A stretch of DNA of 64,000 nucleotides from Acidobacteriaceae bacterium (lineage in GTDB: Bacteria; Acidobacteriota; Terriglobia; Terriglobales; Acidobacteriaceae). The notes below the pieces were generated by a model. It did no database searches, had not been told where the DNA came from, and saw only the letters and a program-made list of their open reading frames with translations. The position numbers and the translations under genes are program-made. Numbering within the stretch: position 1 is the stretch's first letter; every line of letters starts with the position of its first letter. This document shows, piece after piece, positions 53,336 to 62,179 of this stretch. The stretch is from positions 1-64,000 of the forward strand of contig JANYKL010000078.1 in the NCBI GenBank assembly GCA_025361625.1, in the 5' to 3' direction.

Positions 53336-53971
53336 CTACGCTGTGTCCTGAGTATCGAATGATAGGAAATTAGCTAGATGGTTCTTGGTGACGCGATAGC
53401 ACTCGCATGCAGCTTTTTCGAGCCGCTCGCGATCCACAATCCTGATTTCTCCCCTGATATAGGTGATCAGCTTTTTCTTTTTCAACTCTCCCGCCGTAAG
53501 TGTCACCGTACTCCGCGTCACCCCCAGCATGTGCGCAAGAAACTCCTGCGACATCTTGAAGACGTCTGTACCGGACCGGTCTGCGGTGATCAACAACCAT
53601 CGTGCCAACCTTTGGTTGAAGTTATGTATTGCATTGCAACCAGCGGATTGCGTTGCCTGCACCAGTTGGGCTTGCACGTATCGCAGCGCAAGCCTCTCGA
53701 ACGCTTCACCGCGCGCAAACTCCGATAAAGCGTCTTCGAGTGTGATACTGTATCCCCAGCTCTCAACTTGGGTGTATACGCGATTGAGTGCCAGCTTCGT
53801 GCCCATCAGCGCAGACACGCCGATCACAGATTCGAACCCGAACATCCCTACCTCGACCTGCCTTCCATTTACAAAGGTAGTGGTCATGGACGCCATGCCC
53901 TCTTCTAAGAAGTAAAGCTTCCGTATGGCCTTTCCCGTATCTTCAATTTCCTGCCCCACCTTGAAGCGCAC
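53336..53971 (-). CDS. Crp/Fnr-family regulator, apparently frameshifted near the N-terminus
   Basis: 211 residues from a GTG at 53971. Cyclic-nucleotide-binding-like domain (KLYFLEEGMASMTTTFVNGR, VGMFGFESVIGVSALMGTK) and Crp helix-turn-helix (FLAHMLGVTRSTVTLTAGEL, about 146-165). The usual N-terminal 25 residues are encoded just upstream in another frame (54051 to about 53977, MEEESTYKNTLLSSFDAGVIG), with its own ATG and a GGAG site. A single missing base near 53977-53984 would join them. Without it the GTG start would give an N-terminally short regulator. This could be a real inactivating mutation or a sequence error. Confidence 0.83.
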   Translation of the reverse strand: MRFKVGQEIEDTGKAIRKLYFLEEGMASMTTTFVNGRQVEVGMFGFESVIGVSALMGTKLALNRVYTQVESWGYSITLEDALSEFARGEAFERLALRYVQAQLVQATQSAGCNAIHNFNQRLARWLLITADRSGTDVFKMSQEFLAHMLGVTRSTVTLTAGELKKKKLITYIRGEIRIVDRERLEKAACECYRVTKNHLANFLSFDTQDTA

Positions 53972-54051
53972 CGTCTCAGGTGCAAACGTCCAATCACTCC
54001 GGCATCAAAGGAGCTTAATAACGTGTTCTTGTAGGTGGATTCCTCTTCCAT
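53972..54051 (-). pseudogene. Out-of-frame 5' end of the Crp/Fnr gene
   Basis: From ATG 54051 the frame reads MEEESTYKNTLLSSFD then AGVIGRLHL, the expected family N-terminus (short helix before the sensor domain), but continues out of frame with the rest. The break lies in the CACCTGAGACGG segment. Confidence 0.65.
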
Positions 54052-54189
54052 ATTTTATTCGCTCCATTCCAGGCCATTGTAGCCCCTGATGTTCGATATC
54101 GAACGCACAATGTTGGGTTCCGGGCAGACAGCCGAGCGAATTGCGATTAGGGTCGACCTTAAGAGCAGAAGCTTCAGGGAGTTTTTAAG

Positions 54190-54612
54190 ATGCCCCGAAC
54201 CCGAGTCCTGGTGGTGGACGATCACGATGTTGTCAGATATGGAATTTGCAAACTTCTATCGGACGATCCCGAGTTGGACGTAATCTGCGAAGCCACCACC
54301 GGAGAAGAAGCGGTGGAGAAGGCGAAAGAACATCTACCAGACTTAATCCTCCTCGATATCTCCTTGCCTGGCATAAGCGGTCTCGAAGCTGCGTGGCGCA
54401 TTCGACATATTTCGCCCTCATCCCTCATTCTCTTCGTGAGCCAGCATGATGCGTCCTATGTTGTTAAAAAAGCCTTGAGCGTAGGCGGGCACGGGTATTT
54501 GCTGAAGTCCACGGCGGGTGAAGAACTTATTGAGGCAATACGAACCGTGCTCAGCGGCAAACAGTTTGTGAGCAAGAGGCTGGCAGGGGAGAGCAGTCCA
54601 GAGTTCGCCTGA
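54190..54612 (+). CDS. Stand-alone response-regulator receiver protein
   Basis: 140 residues. NarL/FixJ-type receiver: RVLVVDDHDVVRYGICKLL (acidic pair at about 10-11), phosphoacceptor Asp in LILLDISLPGISGLEAAWRI (about 55), Ser/Thr switch near LILFVSQHD and the conserved Lys in GYLLKSTAGEELIEAI (about 105). There is no output helix-turn-helix, so it probably acts by protein contact or in a phosphorelay. The C-terminal PEFA and stop are inside a tandem repeat. No kinase is adjacent. Confidence 0.9.
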   Translation: MPRTRVLVVDDHDVVRYGICKLLSDDPELDVICEATTGEEAVEKAKEHLPDLILLDISLPGISGLEAAWRIRHISPSSLILFVSQHDASYVVKKALSVGGHGYLLKSTAGEELIEAIRTVLSGKQFVSKRLAGESSPEFA

Positions 54613-54645
54613 CTAGAGTTCGGCCGACCATAGTTTGGCCAATGA
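54601..54645 (+). repeat. Three 15-bp repeats spanning the receiver stop codon
   Basis: GAGTTCGCCTGACTA (54601), GAGTTCGGCCGACCA (54616) and TAGTTTGGCCAATGA (54631) are adjacent; the first includes the gene's TGA stop. Confidence 0.7.
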
Positions 54646-54702
54646 GGACGAGGCGTCCTAATAAAAAGACGTTATAGCTCCCTGGCCTGCGCTTGAACAA
54701 GG

Positions 54703-54879
54703 TTACGAACTCGGAGGAAAGAATTTTTGGCTCTGGTCCTGCAATCGCTTCAGGCGATCTTCTTTCTCTTGAAGCATCCGATCGATTTCCGCAACCAGTG
54801 CGGATAGCTTTTCGGGGTCCTGTTCTTTTGCAGCCAGCTCGCAAAGCTCTTGCCAACGCTCTTTGGTCTCACCCTGCAT
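54703..54879 (-). CDS. Small charged helical protein
   Basis: 58 residues: GETKERWQELCELAAKEQDP, EKLSALVAEIDRMLQEKEDR and a KFFPPSS end. Probably two helices. I recognise the type as common in acidobacteria but know no function. ATG 54879 has a strong GGAGG 4-5 nt upstream and overlaps the end of the zinc-ribbon gene, which suggests translational coupling; the longer open frame upstream is not used. Confidence 0.78.
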   Translation of the reverse strand: MQGETKERWQELCELAAKEQDPEKLSALVAEIDRMLQEKEDRLKRLQDQSQKFFPPSS

Positions 54880-55162
54880 GGTTCCTCCAATCAAGAGGAG
54901 TTTTTTTCTTTCCTGAATCTTCGGCAGCGCGTTCTGAGGCAGGCTCTTTCTTGATCGATGCCTGACGAAGATCGCCCACCGTCCCGGCCCAACCACAGCT
55001 CAAGCAATCTACAAATGATTTGCTATTCCATACCGGAGACGTGCTCGAGTCGATGTCCGTCCCTGCGGAGGTGAGCAGCACCTCGGCATTTGCCGTGACC
55101 AGAAGGTCCGTGCCCTTCTCACAATTCGGGCAGAGGTACCCGTACTGATTGCCGACATCCAC
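54869..55162 (-). CDS. Small zinc-ribbon protein
   Basis: 97 residues. CPNC (about 11-14) and CLSCGW (about 54-59) form a likely four-cysteine zinc site, with a charged tail (KKEPASERAAEDSGKKKT). GTG start at 55162 lacks a clear ribosome site. The gene overlaps the start of the next by 11 bp. Function unknown; diverges from dnaE. Confidence 0.7.
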   Translation of the reverse strand: MDVGNQYGYLCPNCEKGTDLLVTANAEVLLTSAGTDIDSSTSPVWNSKSFVDCLSCGWAGTVGDLRQASIKKEPASERAAEDSGKKKTPLDWRNHAG

Positions 55163-55343
55163 AGTTCAAATGTGGTATGCAGACTGCCATAATTTTTCAA
55201 GCTATAACGCTGAGCGGAATCCTTATGGCGCCGCCCAAGGCCGGTTCGCCTGCGTTTTCCTCTTGCGGTTGCACCAAATCGGGGCATTGCGTGATCTCAT
55301 CCAGCCAGTAGAATGAGTTTGACCCCTAAAAAGAAAATCATTC

Positions 55344-58300
55344 ATGTCTGAATTCGTACATCTCCATCTTCATAGTGATTACTCCATGCTCGACGGAGCC
55401 TGCGACGTCGAGAAGCTGGTCGAACGTGTCCACGAGCTCCGCATGCCGGCCGTGGCCATGACCGATCACGGGAACATTTTTGGCGCGGTGCACTTCGTGA
55501 ATGCCGCCAACAAAGTAGGCGTGAAGCCGATCGTCGGCTGCGAACTTTACATCTGCAAAAAAGATGACCACGTCATCACCCGCACTCCTCCCGATGGCGA
55601 TACCTACAATCACCTGCTCGTCCTGGCCGAAAATGAAGAAGGCTATCGCAATCTCGTAAAGATCACCTCTGAAGCGTCGCTACACGGCTTCTACTACAAG
55701 CCCCGAGTAAGCAAAAAGTTTTTGGCCGATCATTCCAAGGGATTGATAGGGCTTTCCGGTTGCCTTAAAGGCGAAGTCGCCGAGCGCCTGATGGAAGGGA
55801 ACTACGACGCGGCCCAATCGGCCGCCGGATTTTATCGCGATCTATTCGGCAAGGATAATTTTTTCCTGGAAATTCAAGATCAGGGCCTGGAGATGGAGCA
55901 CCGCATCCGAGCCGGCCTTTTCAAGCTGGAGCAAGATATCGGCCTCCCCATGGTCGCCACGAACGATAGCCACTATCTCTGTGAAGACGACGCGCACGCG
56001 CAGGATGTAATGCTCTGCATCCAGACCGGCAAGTCGATTCAAGAAACCAATCGGATGAAGTTCGAAGGCACGCAGTTTTTCGTCAAGAATGCAGCCGAAA
56101 TGTTGCGTGTCTTCAAAGACGCGCCCCAGGTGCTCTCGCGGACAATGGGCATTGCCGAGCGTTGCAACATGAAGCTCGAAAAGCTTCCCACTCCGTTTCC
56201 GCACTTCGATGTGCCCGATGGTTTTACCCTCGACAGCTATTTTGAACACGTAACGCGTCAAGGTTTCGCCCGCCGCATGGAAAATCTGCGCGGTGCCGCC
56301 GCGAGCGGCAAGCTGAAACATTCCGTGAGCGAGTATGAACAGCGTTTGGCCCGGGAAATCGACATCATCCAGCAGATGAAGTTTTCCGGCTATTTCCTGA
56401 TTGTGTGGGATTTTATTCGCCATGCACGCGAACTGAAGATTCCGGTCGGCCCCGGGCGTGGATCGGCCGCCGGAGCCGTCGTCGCCTACTCGCTTGGCAT
56501 CACCGACATCGATCCCCTGCAGCATGAACTTCTGTTTGAGCGCTTCCTTAACCCCGAGCGCATTTCGCTGCCAGACATCGACATCGATTTCTGCATGAAT
56601 CGCCGCGGTGAGGTCATCGAGTACGTCACGCGCAAGTACGGTCGAGAGAATGTCGCGCAGATCATCACCTTTGGCACCATGGCGGCCAAAGCGGCAATCA
56701 AAGACGTAGGCCGCGCCATGGACATGCCGTACAGCGACGTAGACCGCATCGCGAAGATGGTGCCGACCACGCTCAATATAAAACTCAAGGACGCTCTAAC
56801 CGAGTCGGTCGCGCTGCAAGAGGCTTATCAGAAAGATCCGCAGGTAAAGCAGTTGCTCGATACCGCGCTCAAGCTCGAGGGTCTTGTGCGTAACTCCGGC
56901 GTTCATGCGGCCGGAGTAGTGATTTCACCGCGTCCGTTGATTGAGCTCGTCCCCCTGCACAAGACAAAAAACGCCGAAATCGTCACCGCCTTCGACATGG
57001 TAGCGATCGAAAAGATGGGCCTGCTGAAAATGGATTTCCTCGGGCTCACGACGCTCACCATTCTCGACGATACCTTGAAGCTGATCGCGCAGAAGGGAAC
57101 GACTCTCAATCTCGATGATGTTCCGCTCGAAGATCCCGTGACGTACGAGAAGGTCTTTCACAAGGGGCTGACCTCGGGCGTCTTCCAGTTTGAATCATCG
57201 GGCATGCGCGATGTCTTGCGTCGCTATCAACCCAACTCGATTGAAGATTTAACCGCGCTCAATGCGCTCTACCGTCCTGGCCCGATTCAGGGAGGAATGA
57301 TTGACGACTTTATCGAGCGAAAGCACGGGCGCCGCAAGATTGAATACGAACTGCCGCAGCTGAAAGAAATCCTTGCGGAAACGCTCGGCGTTTTTGTCTA
57401 CCAGGAACAGGTGATGCAGGCCGCCAACAAACTTGCCGGCTATTCGCTCGGTGAAGCCGATCTGTTGCGCCGTGCCATGGGCAAAAAGAATGCCGATGAA
57501 ATGGCGAAGCAGCGCGAACGTTTTGTGCAAGGCGCGACCAAAAATGGCTTCCCCCCAAAGAAAATTGAGAAGATTTTCGACCTGATGGCGCAATTTGCCG
57601 GGTACGGCTTCAATAAGTCTCACTCCGCCGCATACGCGCTACTGGCCTACCATACCGCGTTTTTAAAAACACATCATCCTGTCGACTTCATGGCCGCGCT
57701 CCTAACCTCGGTCACCGGAAGCACCGACGACGTCGTGAAGTACATTAACGAATGCCGCGAGATGGGAATTGCTGTCGAGCCTCCCGACATCAACGTGAGC
57801 GACGCAAACTTTACACCGCACGGTACCGCGATTCGCTTCGGCTTGGCGGCCGTGAAAAACGTCGGCGGCAACGCCATCGAATCCATAGTGGCGGCCCGCA
57901 AAAAGCTGGATCGCAATTTCAAATCGTTCTACGAATTCTGTGAGGTGGTTGACCTGCGCCTCCTCAACAAACGTGTGCTTGAGTCTTTAATCAAAAGCGG
58001 CGCGATGGATGGCTTTGGGCGGCGCGCGCAACTGATGCAAGCCCTCGATACGGCAATTGAGCACGCGCAGAAAACACAACGCGACGCCGAGTCTGGCCAA
58101 CACGGCTTATTTGGCGTGTTCGCCGACGAGACCGCCGAGCAGGCCAACGAATCGCTGCCCAACGTTCCCGATTGGGATGAGCACGTGCGTCTTTCCGCCG
58201 AAAAAGAAATACTCGGCTTCTTCATTACCGGCCATCCGATGGAAAAATACAAAGAGAAGCTCACCGACCTGAATGCGATCTCAACGCAGGATATTTGCGC

Positions 58301-58826
58301 CATGAAACGGTCGACTGCGAAAGATGAGAACATCACGACGGCGGGCTTGATATGCGGCGTGCGCGTAGCGAAGTCAAGAAAGGGCGACCTCTGGGCCCAA
58401 GCGGCTCTTGAAGATATGTCGGGCACCGTCGAGTTGCTGGTTTTTCCAGAAGCCTATCGAAAGCTTGCAGAGAAGATGAAGTTAGAAGTTCCGGTTTTGA
58501 TTCGTGGCGGAGTGCGCATCGAAGAGGGCGCCAATCCAAAACTCACCGCCCATGAAATTATCCCGCTCGATGAGGTCAACGTTCCTCTCCCCCGGGCGCT
58601 GCGCATCCGCATTCCTTCTGGAAGCGCAACCGATAGCACCGTCGATGCCCTCCATAACTTGTTCAACGAGCGCAAGGGTGAAGCCAAAGTGCTCTTCGAT
58701 GTGGAGCGCGAGGGCGATTTCATGGTCGTCATGGAGGCCCAAGGCTATAATGTGATGCCAGACCGTAATTTCCTCGGCCGCGTCGAGGAGCTTTGTGGAC
58801 GAGGCAGCGTCCGGGTGATCCTGTAA
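55344..58826 (+). CDS. dnaE: DNA polymerase III alpha subunit
   Basis: Replicative polymerase of 1160 residues. PHP domain at the start (HLHLHSDYSMLDGACDVEKL, about 6-25), GRGSAAGAVVAYSLGITDID (about 372-391) and the catalytic acidic triad in LPDIDIDFCMNRRGEVIEYV (about 408-427), followed by finger motifs (YKVLRP-like ALYRPGPIQGGMIDDFIERK, about 644-663; GYGFNKSHSAAYALLAYHTA) and the C-terminal HhH and OB-fold (ITTAGLICGVRVAKSRKGDL). All domains are complete. No ribosome site is obvious before ATG 55344. accA follows closely. Confidence 0.97.
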   Translation: MSEFVHLHLHSDYSMLDGACDVEKLVERVHELRMPAVAMTDHGNIFGAVHFVNAANKVGVKPIVGCELYICKKDDHVITRTPPDGDTYNHLLVLAENEEGYRNLVKITSEASLHGFYYKPRVSKKFLADHSKGLIGLSGCLKGEVAERLMEGNYDAAQSAAGFYRDLFGKDNFFLEIQDQGLEMEHRIRAGLFKLEQDIGLPMVATNDSHYLCEDDAHAQDVMLCIQTGKSIQETNRMKFEGTQFFVKNAAEMLRVFKDAPQVLSRTMGIAERCNMKLEKLPTPFPHFDVPDGFTLDSYFEHVTRQGFARRMENLRGAAASGKLKHSVSEYEQRLAREIDIIQQMKFSGYFLIVWDFIRHARELKIPVGPGRGSAAGAVVAYSLGITDIDPLQHELLFERFLNPERISLPDIDIDFCMNRRGEVIEYVTRKYGRENVAQIITFGTMAAKAAIKDVGRAMDMPYSDVDRIAKMVPTTLNIKLKDALTESVALQEAYQKDPQVKQLLDTALKLEGLVRNSGVHAAGVVISPRPLIELVPLHKTKNAEIVTAFDMVAIEKMGLLKMDFLGLTTLTILDDTLKLIAQKGTTLNLDDVPLEDPVTYEKVFHKGLTSGVFQFESSGMRDVLRRYQPNSIEDLTALNALYRPGPIQGGMIDDFIERKHGRRKIEYELPQLKEILAETLGVFVYQEQVMQAANKLAGYSLGEADLLRRAMGKKNADEMAKQRERFVQGATKNGFPPKKIEKIFDLMAQFAGYGFNKSHSAAYALLAYHTAFLKTHHPVDFMAALLTSVTGSTDDVVKYINECREMGIAVEPPDINVSDANFTPHGTAIRFGLAAVKNVGGNAIESIVAARKKLDRNFKSFYEFCEVVDLRLLNKRVLESLIKSGAMDGFGRRAQLMQALDTAIEHAQKTQRDAESGQHGLFGVFADETAEQANESLPNVPDWDEHVRLSAEKEILGFFITGHPMEKYKEKLTDLNAISTQDICAMKRSTAKDENITTAGLICGVRVAKSRKGDLWAQAALEDMSGTVELLVFPEAYRKLAEKMKLEVPVLIRGGVRIEEGANPKLTAHEIIPLDEVNVPLPRALRIRIPSGSATDSTVDALHNLFNERKGEAKVLFDVEREGDFMVVMEAQGYNVMPDRNFLGRVEELCGRGSVRVIL

Positions 58827-58861
58827 CCAAATGATTTCGTAAAGCTAAGGTAAAAGCTAAC

Positions 58862-59965
58862 TTGAGACGATCAAAAGATAAATCTCCCGATCAGGTCAGC
58901 GAAGCAATCGAGCAGCCAGAGCATGTCTCGGCCCTTGCCGGAGCGGATCTTATGTTGTCGATGATGGAAGAGCATCACCCCAAAAAAAACGGCAACAAGA
59001 GGACGGGGAATTCGGGATTAAAAGCTCAGCAGGAACTTGTCAGAATCGAAGCTCAGATTACACGCCTGCAGTCCATGCAAGGGCAGAGCGGAGACACCCC
59101 GCAGCAGATCGAGCGATTGAACCAGCGCGTAAATGATCTGCGCCGCGAAGTCGCCTCCCAACTGAACGCCTGGGAACGAACGGAATTGGCGCGTCACCCG
59201 CAGCGCCCTTACACCCTCGACTATGTCGAACGCATCTTCACCGATTGGAGCGAGATTCACGGCGACCGCGGCTTTCGAGACGACCCCGCTATCGTCTGCG
59301 GAATGGCCCGCTTCCACGGCGAAGAAGTAATCATCGTAGGGCAACAGAAAGCGCGCGACGCCAAGCAACGTATTTACCGCAACTTTGGTATGCCGCATCC
59401 AGAGGGCTATCGCAAAGCTTTACGCGTGATGAAGATTGCCGAAAAGTTCAAGCGGCCGATCTTTACATTCGTGGATACCGATGGCGCCTACCCGGGCCTG
59501 CACGCCGAAGAGCGCGGCCAGGGAGAAGCCATCGCGCGTAATTTGCTGGAAATGGCACGGCTCGAAGTTCCGATTGTCACCACCGTAATCGGCGTAGGCG
59601 GTAGCGGCGGAGCGCTCGCCATCGCGGTTGCCGATCGCGTGCTCATGATGGAGAACGCCGTCTACTCGGTCATTTCTCCGGAAGGCTGCGCTTCGATTAT
59701 GTGGCGCGATCCCACCAAAAAAGATCTAGCCGCGGAAGCGATGAAGATCACCGCCAAAGATCTTAGCGCGCTCGGTTGCATCGACGGCATCGTCCCCGAA
59801 CCTCCCGGAGGAGCACACACCGATCACGCCCAGGCGGCGGAGTTGCTCAATACAGCTTTGCAGCAGAATCTGGCTGCCATCAAGCATCTTCCCGCGCCCG
59901 AGTTACTCGAAACGCGCTACCGGAAGTTCCGCGATATGGCGCAGTTCTTCGAAGTTGAAGCGTAA
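58862..59965 (+). CDS. accA: Acetyl-CoA carboxylase carboxyltransferase subunit alpha
   Basis: Fatty-acid synthesis enzyme subunit, 367 residues versus about 320 in Escherichia coli. The extra N-terminal part (to about 55) is charged. The coiled-coil-like segment RIEAQITRLQSMQGQSG then RPYTLDYVERIFTDWSEIHG (about 119-138), GQQKARDAKQRIYRNFGMPH (about 160-179) and TTVIGVGGSGGALAIAVADR (about 240-259), AVYSVISPEGCASIMWRD are typical. TTG start at 58862 has AAGG about 11 nt upstream; an ATG 29 codons in is an alternative. It follows dnaE by 35 bp. Confidence 0.94.
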   Translation: MRRSKDKSPDQVSEAIEQPEHVSALAGADLMLSMMEEHHPKKNGNKRTGNSGLKAQQELVRIEAQITRLQSMQGQSGDTPQQIERLNQRVNDLRREVASQLNAWERTELARHPQRPYTLDYVERIFTDWSEIHGDRGFRDDPAIVCGMARFHGEEVIIVGQQKARDAKQRIYRNFGMPHPEGYRKALRVMKIAEKFKRPIFTFVDTDGAYPGLHAEERGQGEAIARNLLEMARLEVPIVTTVIGVGGSGGALAIAVADRVLMMENAVYSVISPEGCASIMWRDPTKKDLAAEAMKITAKDLSALGCIDGIVPEPPGGAHTDHAQAAELLNTALQQNLAAIKHLPAPELLETRYRKFRDMAQFFEVEA

Positions 59966-59971
59966 GTCCCC

Positions 59972-59999
59972 GCCGCTTGACTCTTGCCGCTTGACTCTT
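59972..59999 (+). repeat. Duplicated 14-bp unit after accA
   Basis: GCCGCTTGACTCTT occurs twice in direct succession, starting 7 bp after the accA stop; the copies fill the 41-bp gap to the convergent nth gene. Confidence 0.7.
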
Positions 60000-60006
60000 A
60001 GTGACG

Positions 60007-60930
60007 CTAACGGGCCTGCGGATGGATCTCAACTGTCGACCAGGTTTTAGCGGCGGCGTGACACAACGGTTCCAGCAAACACTCGGCGCACTTCGGACTG
60101 CGCGCCAGGCAGAGCTTCCGTCCATGCCAGATGACCTGGTGCGAGAAATTGGTCCACCGCTCCTGCGGAATCAATCCCATCAAGTCATCTTCAATCTTGG
60201 GCGCATCCTCATGCTTCGTCAGCTCAAGCCGTCGCGAGATGCGAGTCACGTGAGTATCAACCACCAGTCCAATATTTTTCCTAAACCATGTCCCAAGAAC
60301 CACGTTCGCTGTTTTTCGAGCGACACCGGGCAGGCTCAGTAACTCGTCCATGGTTTTAGGAACCTCGCCGCCGAATTCCGCGACCAATTTGCGCGCCGCG
60401 CCCACCAGTGATTTTGATTTATTCCGAAAAAATCCAGTGGACCGGATGTCAGGTTGCAACTGTTCGGGATCGAGGGCCGCGAACCGGGCGACCGATGGAT
60501 ACTTCTCAAAGAGAATCGGCGTGACCATGTTCACGCGAACATCTGTACATTGCGCCGAAAGAATTGTCGCGACCAGCAACTCCCACGCATCACGATGGGT
60601 CAGGGCGCAGGTCGCTCCCGGGTAGAGCTCGTCGAGCCCGGCTAGAATTTTCTGAACACGCTCGGGCGCGATTGGATTGTACCCCGAGGCCGCCTTTTTC
60701 TTCGCCCTTGGCGAAATCGACTTCGCATTAACTCCCTTGCGGGCGAGGCCAGCGCCTCTGCTGTTAGAGCCAGTACTCTTGCGATCGGAACCGGCTGGCA
60801 CTTTTCTTCCAGCTTCCTTTCCATCCTCGCCCGGCTTGAGCCTTGAGGCCTTCAATCCCGAAACCCGCTTTCGGACCGCCCCCTCCTGTCGGCCGCTGCG
60901 GCTAGGCCGGCGCGGAGCATTCCTCTGCAT
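60007..60930 (-). CDS. nth: Endonuclease III with basic N-terminal extension
   Basis: Base-excision-repair DNA glycosylase/AP lyase, 307 residues; a typical Nth has about 210. The first about 85 residues are rich in Arg, Lys, Gly and Ser (RKGVNAKSISPRAKKKAASG). The catalytic core is intact: ILSAQCTDVRVN (about 121-132), helix-hairpin-helix LPGVARKTANVVLGTW (about 197-212) with catalytic Lys, catalytic Asp in VVDTHVTRISRRL (about 220), and the iron-sulfur cluster C-x6-C-x2-C-x5-C (CLARSPKCAECLLEPLC, about 277-293). AGGAG lies 7 nt before ATG 60930. The extension is unusual and may bind DNA. Confidence 0.94.
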   Translation of the reverse strand: MQRNAPRRPSRSGRQEGAVRKRVSGLKASRLKPGEDGKEAGRKVPAGSDRKSTGSNSRGAGLARKGVNAKSISPRAKKKAASGYNPIAPERVQKILAGLDELYPGATCALTHRDAWELLVATILSAQCTDVRVNMVTPILFEKYPSVARFAALDPEQLQPDIRSTGFFRNKSKSLVGAARKLVAEFGGEVPKTMDELLSLPGVARKTANVVLGTWFRKNIGLVVDTHVTRISRRLELTKHEDAPKIEDDLMGLIPQERWTNFSHQVIWHGRKLCLARSPKCAECLLEPLCHAAAKTWSTVEIHPQAR

Positions 60931-61079
60931 CGTTCATCTCCTGAATTGATCGAGCATTAGTATTAAGAGAACAATGGTAACAAACGCAACGTTCGGCTTG
61001 CGTTGTGCCCGACGTAACCGCGTTGCAATTGACGACCCAACGGACGCGTGAGTACTCTGAGAACTAAAGGAAAATACTA

Positions 61080-61304
61080 GTGGCCGTTAAAAGCATAAAA
61101 CTCGGACAGGTCTGGCGCCAGGATGAAACCGGACGCGATCACCTCGTCACGAAAGTTTACAGCGAAGTATTTTCGCAATACGTCGTATTGCGACCCGCCG
61201 AAGTTACCGCGCCCGACGCGCCAGTCATCAAAGTTAAGGTCGCGAAAGCAACGGATGGCGTCAGCTTGCCCGGCTTTAGCTTCACCCAGGATGGGAGCTT
61301 TTGA
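61080..61304 (+). CDS. Small conserved hypothetical protein
   Basis: 74 residues beginning AVKSIKLGQVWRQDETGRDH then LVTKVYSEVFSQYVVLRPAE and ending FSFTQDGSF. GTG start with AAAGGA about 9 nt upstream. I know similar small proteins in acidobacteria but no function. It is probably a soluble beta-sheet protein. Confidence 0.72.
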   Translation: MAVKSIKLGQVWRQDETGRDHLVTKVYSEVFSQYVVLRPAEVTAPDAPVIKVKVAKATDGVSLPGFSFTQDGSF

Positions 61305-61348
61305 CCGCCGGACAATTTCACCATCGCCCCATCGGCGATCTAAATCAC

Positions 61349-61454
61349 GGCAATCTCAATCATGGGCAATCTCAATCTATGACTGATCTCCATTTCACGA
61401 TAGCAGCCTGATCAACTTCGCCATTATTTTCGACTTCGACTTCGACTTCGACCG
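61349..61454 (+). repeat. Repeat-rich segment upstream of the DedA gene
   Basis: GGCAATCTCAATCAT (61349-61363) recurs as GGCAATCTCAATCTA (61365-61379), and CGACTT is repeated about three times at 61431-61448. The segment fills most of the 165-bp gap and ends 14 bp before the DedA start codon. Confidence 0.6.
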
Positions 61455-61468
61455 ATCACTGATGACCG

Positions 61469-62098
61469 ATGACTGAAAAAATTCTCACCATCCTGTTTGG
61501 TTTTATCAGCGCTCTCATCGCCACTACCGGTTACCTCGGCATCACGCTGCTGATGGCGATTGAGTCGGCATGCATTCCGCTTCCCTCGGAACTGATCATG
61601 CCCTTCGCCGGATACCTCGTCTACACCGGGAAGATGCACCTGCTCTGGGTGGCGACCGCCGGAGCCATCGGCTGCAACCTTGGTTCACTCCTCGCTTACG
61701 AAATCGGCCATTATGGCGGGCGGCCATTGGTCGAACGCTACGGCCGCTGGATTCTCATGGGCCGCCGCGAACTCGATTGGGCCGATCACTTCTTTCAGAG
61801 CCGTGGAGAACTCGCCATCGTTATCGCACGAATGTTGCCCGTGATCCGCACATTTATCGCGCTCCCCGCCGGTATCGCGCGCATGCCTCGAGCTAAATTT
61901 CACATCTACACTTTTATCGGATCGTGGCCGTGGTGTTTTGGCCTCGCTTATCTCGGCATGAAACTTGGCGAAAACTGGCGCTCTCTCGGCAAGTATTTCC
62001 ATCAGTTCGACGCCATCATCGGAGCCGTGATTGTCGCCGCCGTTGCCTGGTTTGTCTGGTCGCACTGGCAACATCGGCTAGGCGCCAACGAAGGCTAG
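61469..62098 (+). CDS. DedA-family membrane protein
   Basis: 209 residues with about five hydrophobic segments. The family pattern is clear: MAIESACIPLPSELIMPFAG (about 30-49), LGSLLAYEIGHYGGRPLVER (about 71-90), GELAIVIARMLPVIRTFIAL then PAGIARMPRAKFHIYTFIGS (about 112-151). DedA proteins are needed for membrane homeostasis and lipid flipping. ATG 61469 overlaps a short ATGACCGATGACTG repeat and has no ribosome site. Confidence 0.9.
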   Translation: MTEKILTILFGFISALIATTGYLGITLLMAIESACIPLPSELIMPFAGYLVYTGKMHLLWVATAGAIGCNLGSLLAYEIGHYGGRPLVERYGRWILMGRRELDWADHFFQSRGELAIVIARMLPVIRTFIALPAGIARMPRAKFHIYTFIGSWPWCFGLAYLGMKLGENWRSLGKYFHQFDAIIGAVIVAAVAWFVWSHWQHRLGANEG

Positions 62099-62179
62099 CC
62101 GCCGCGCTTCGCTTGGCCGTCGTGCACAATTTGGGCGCCCCATCGAGTGAAAATGTAAGGCCCAATTTGATCTTCCGAT

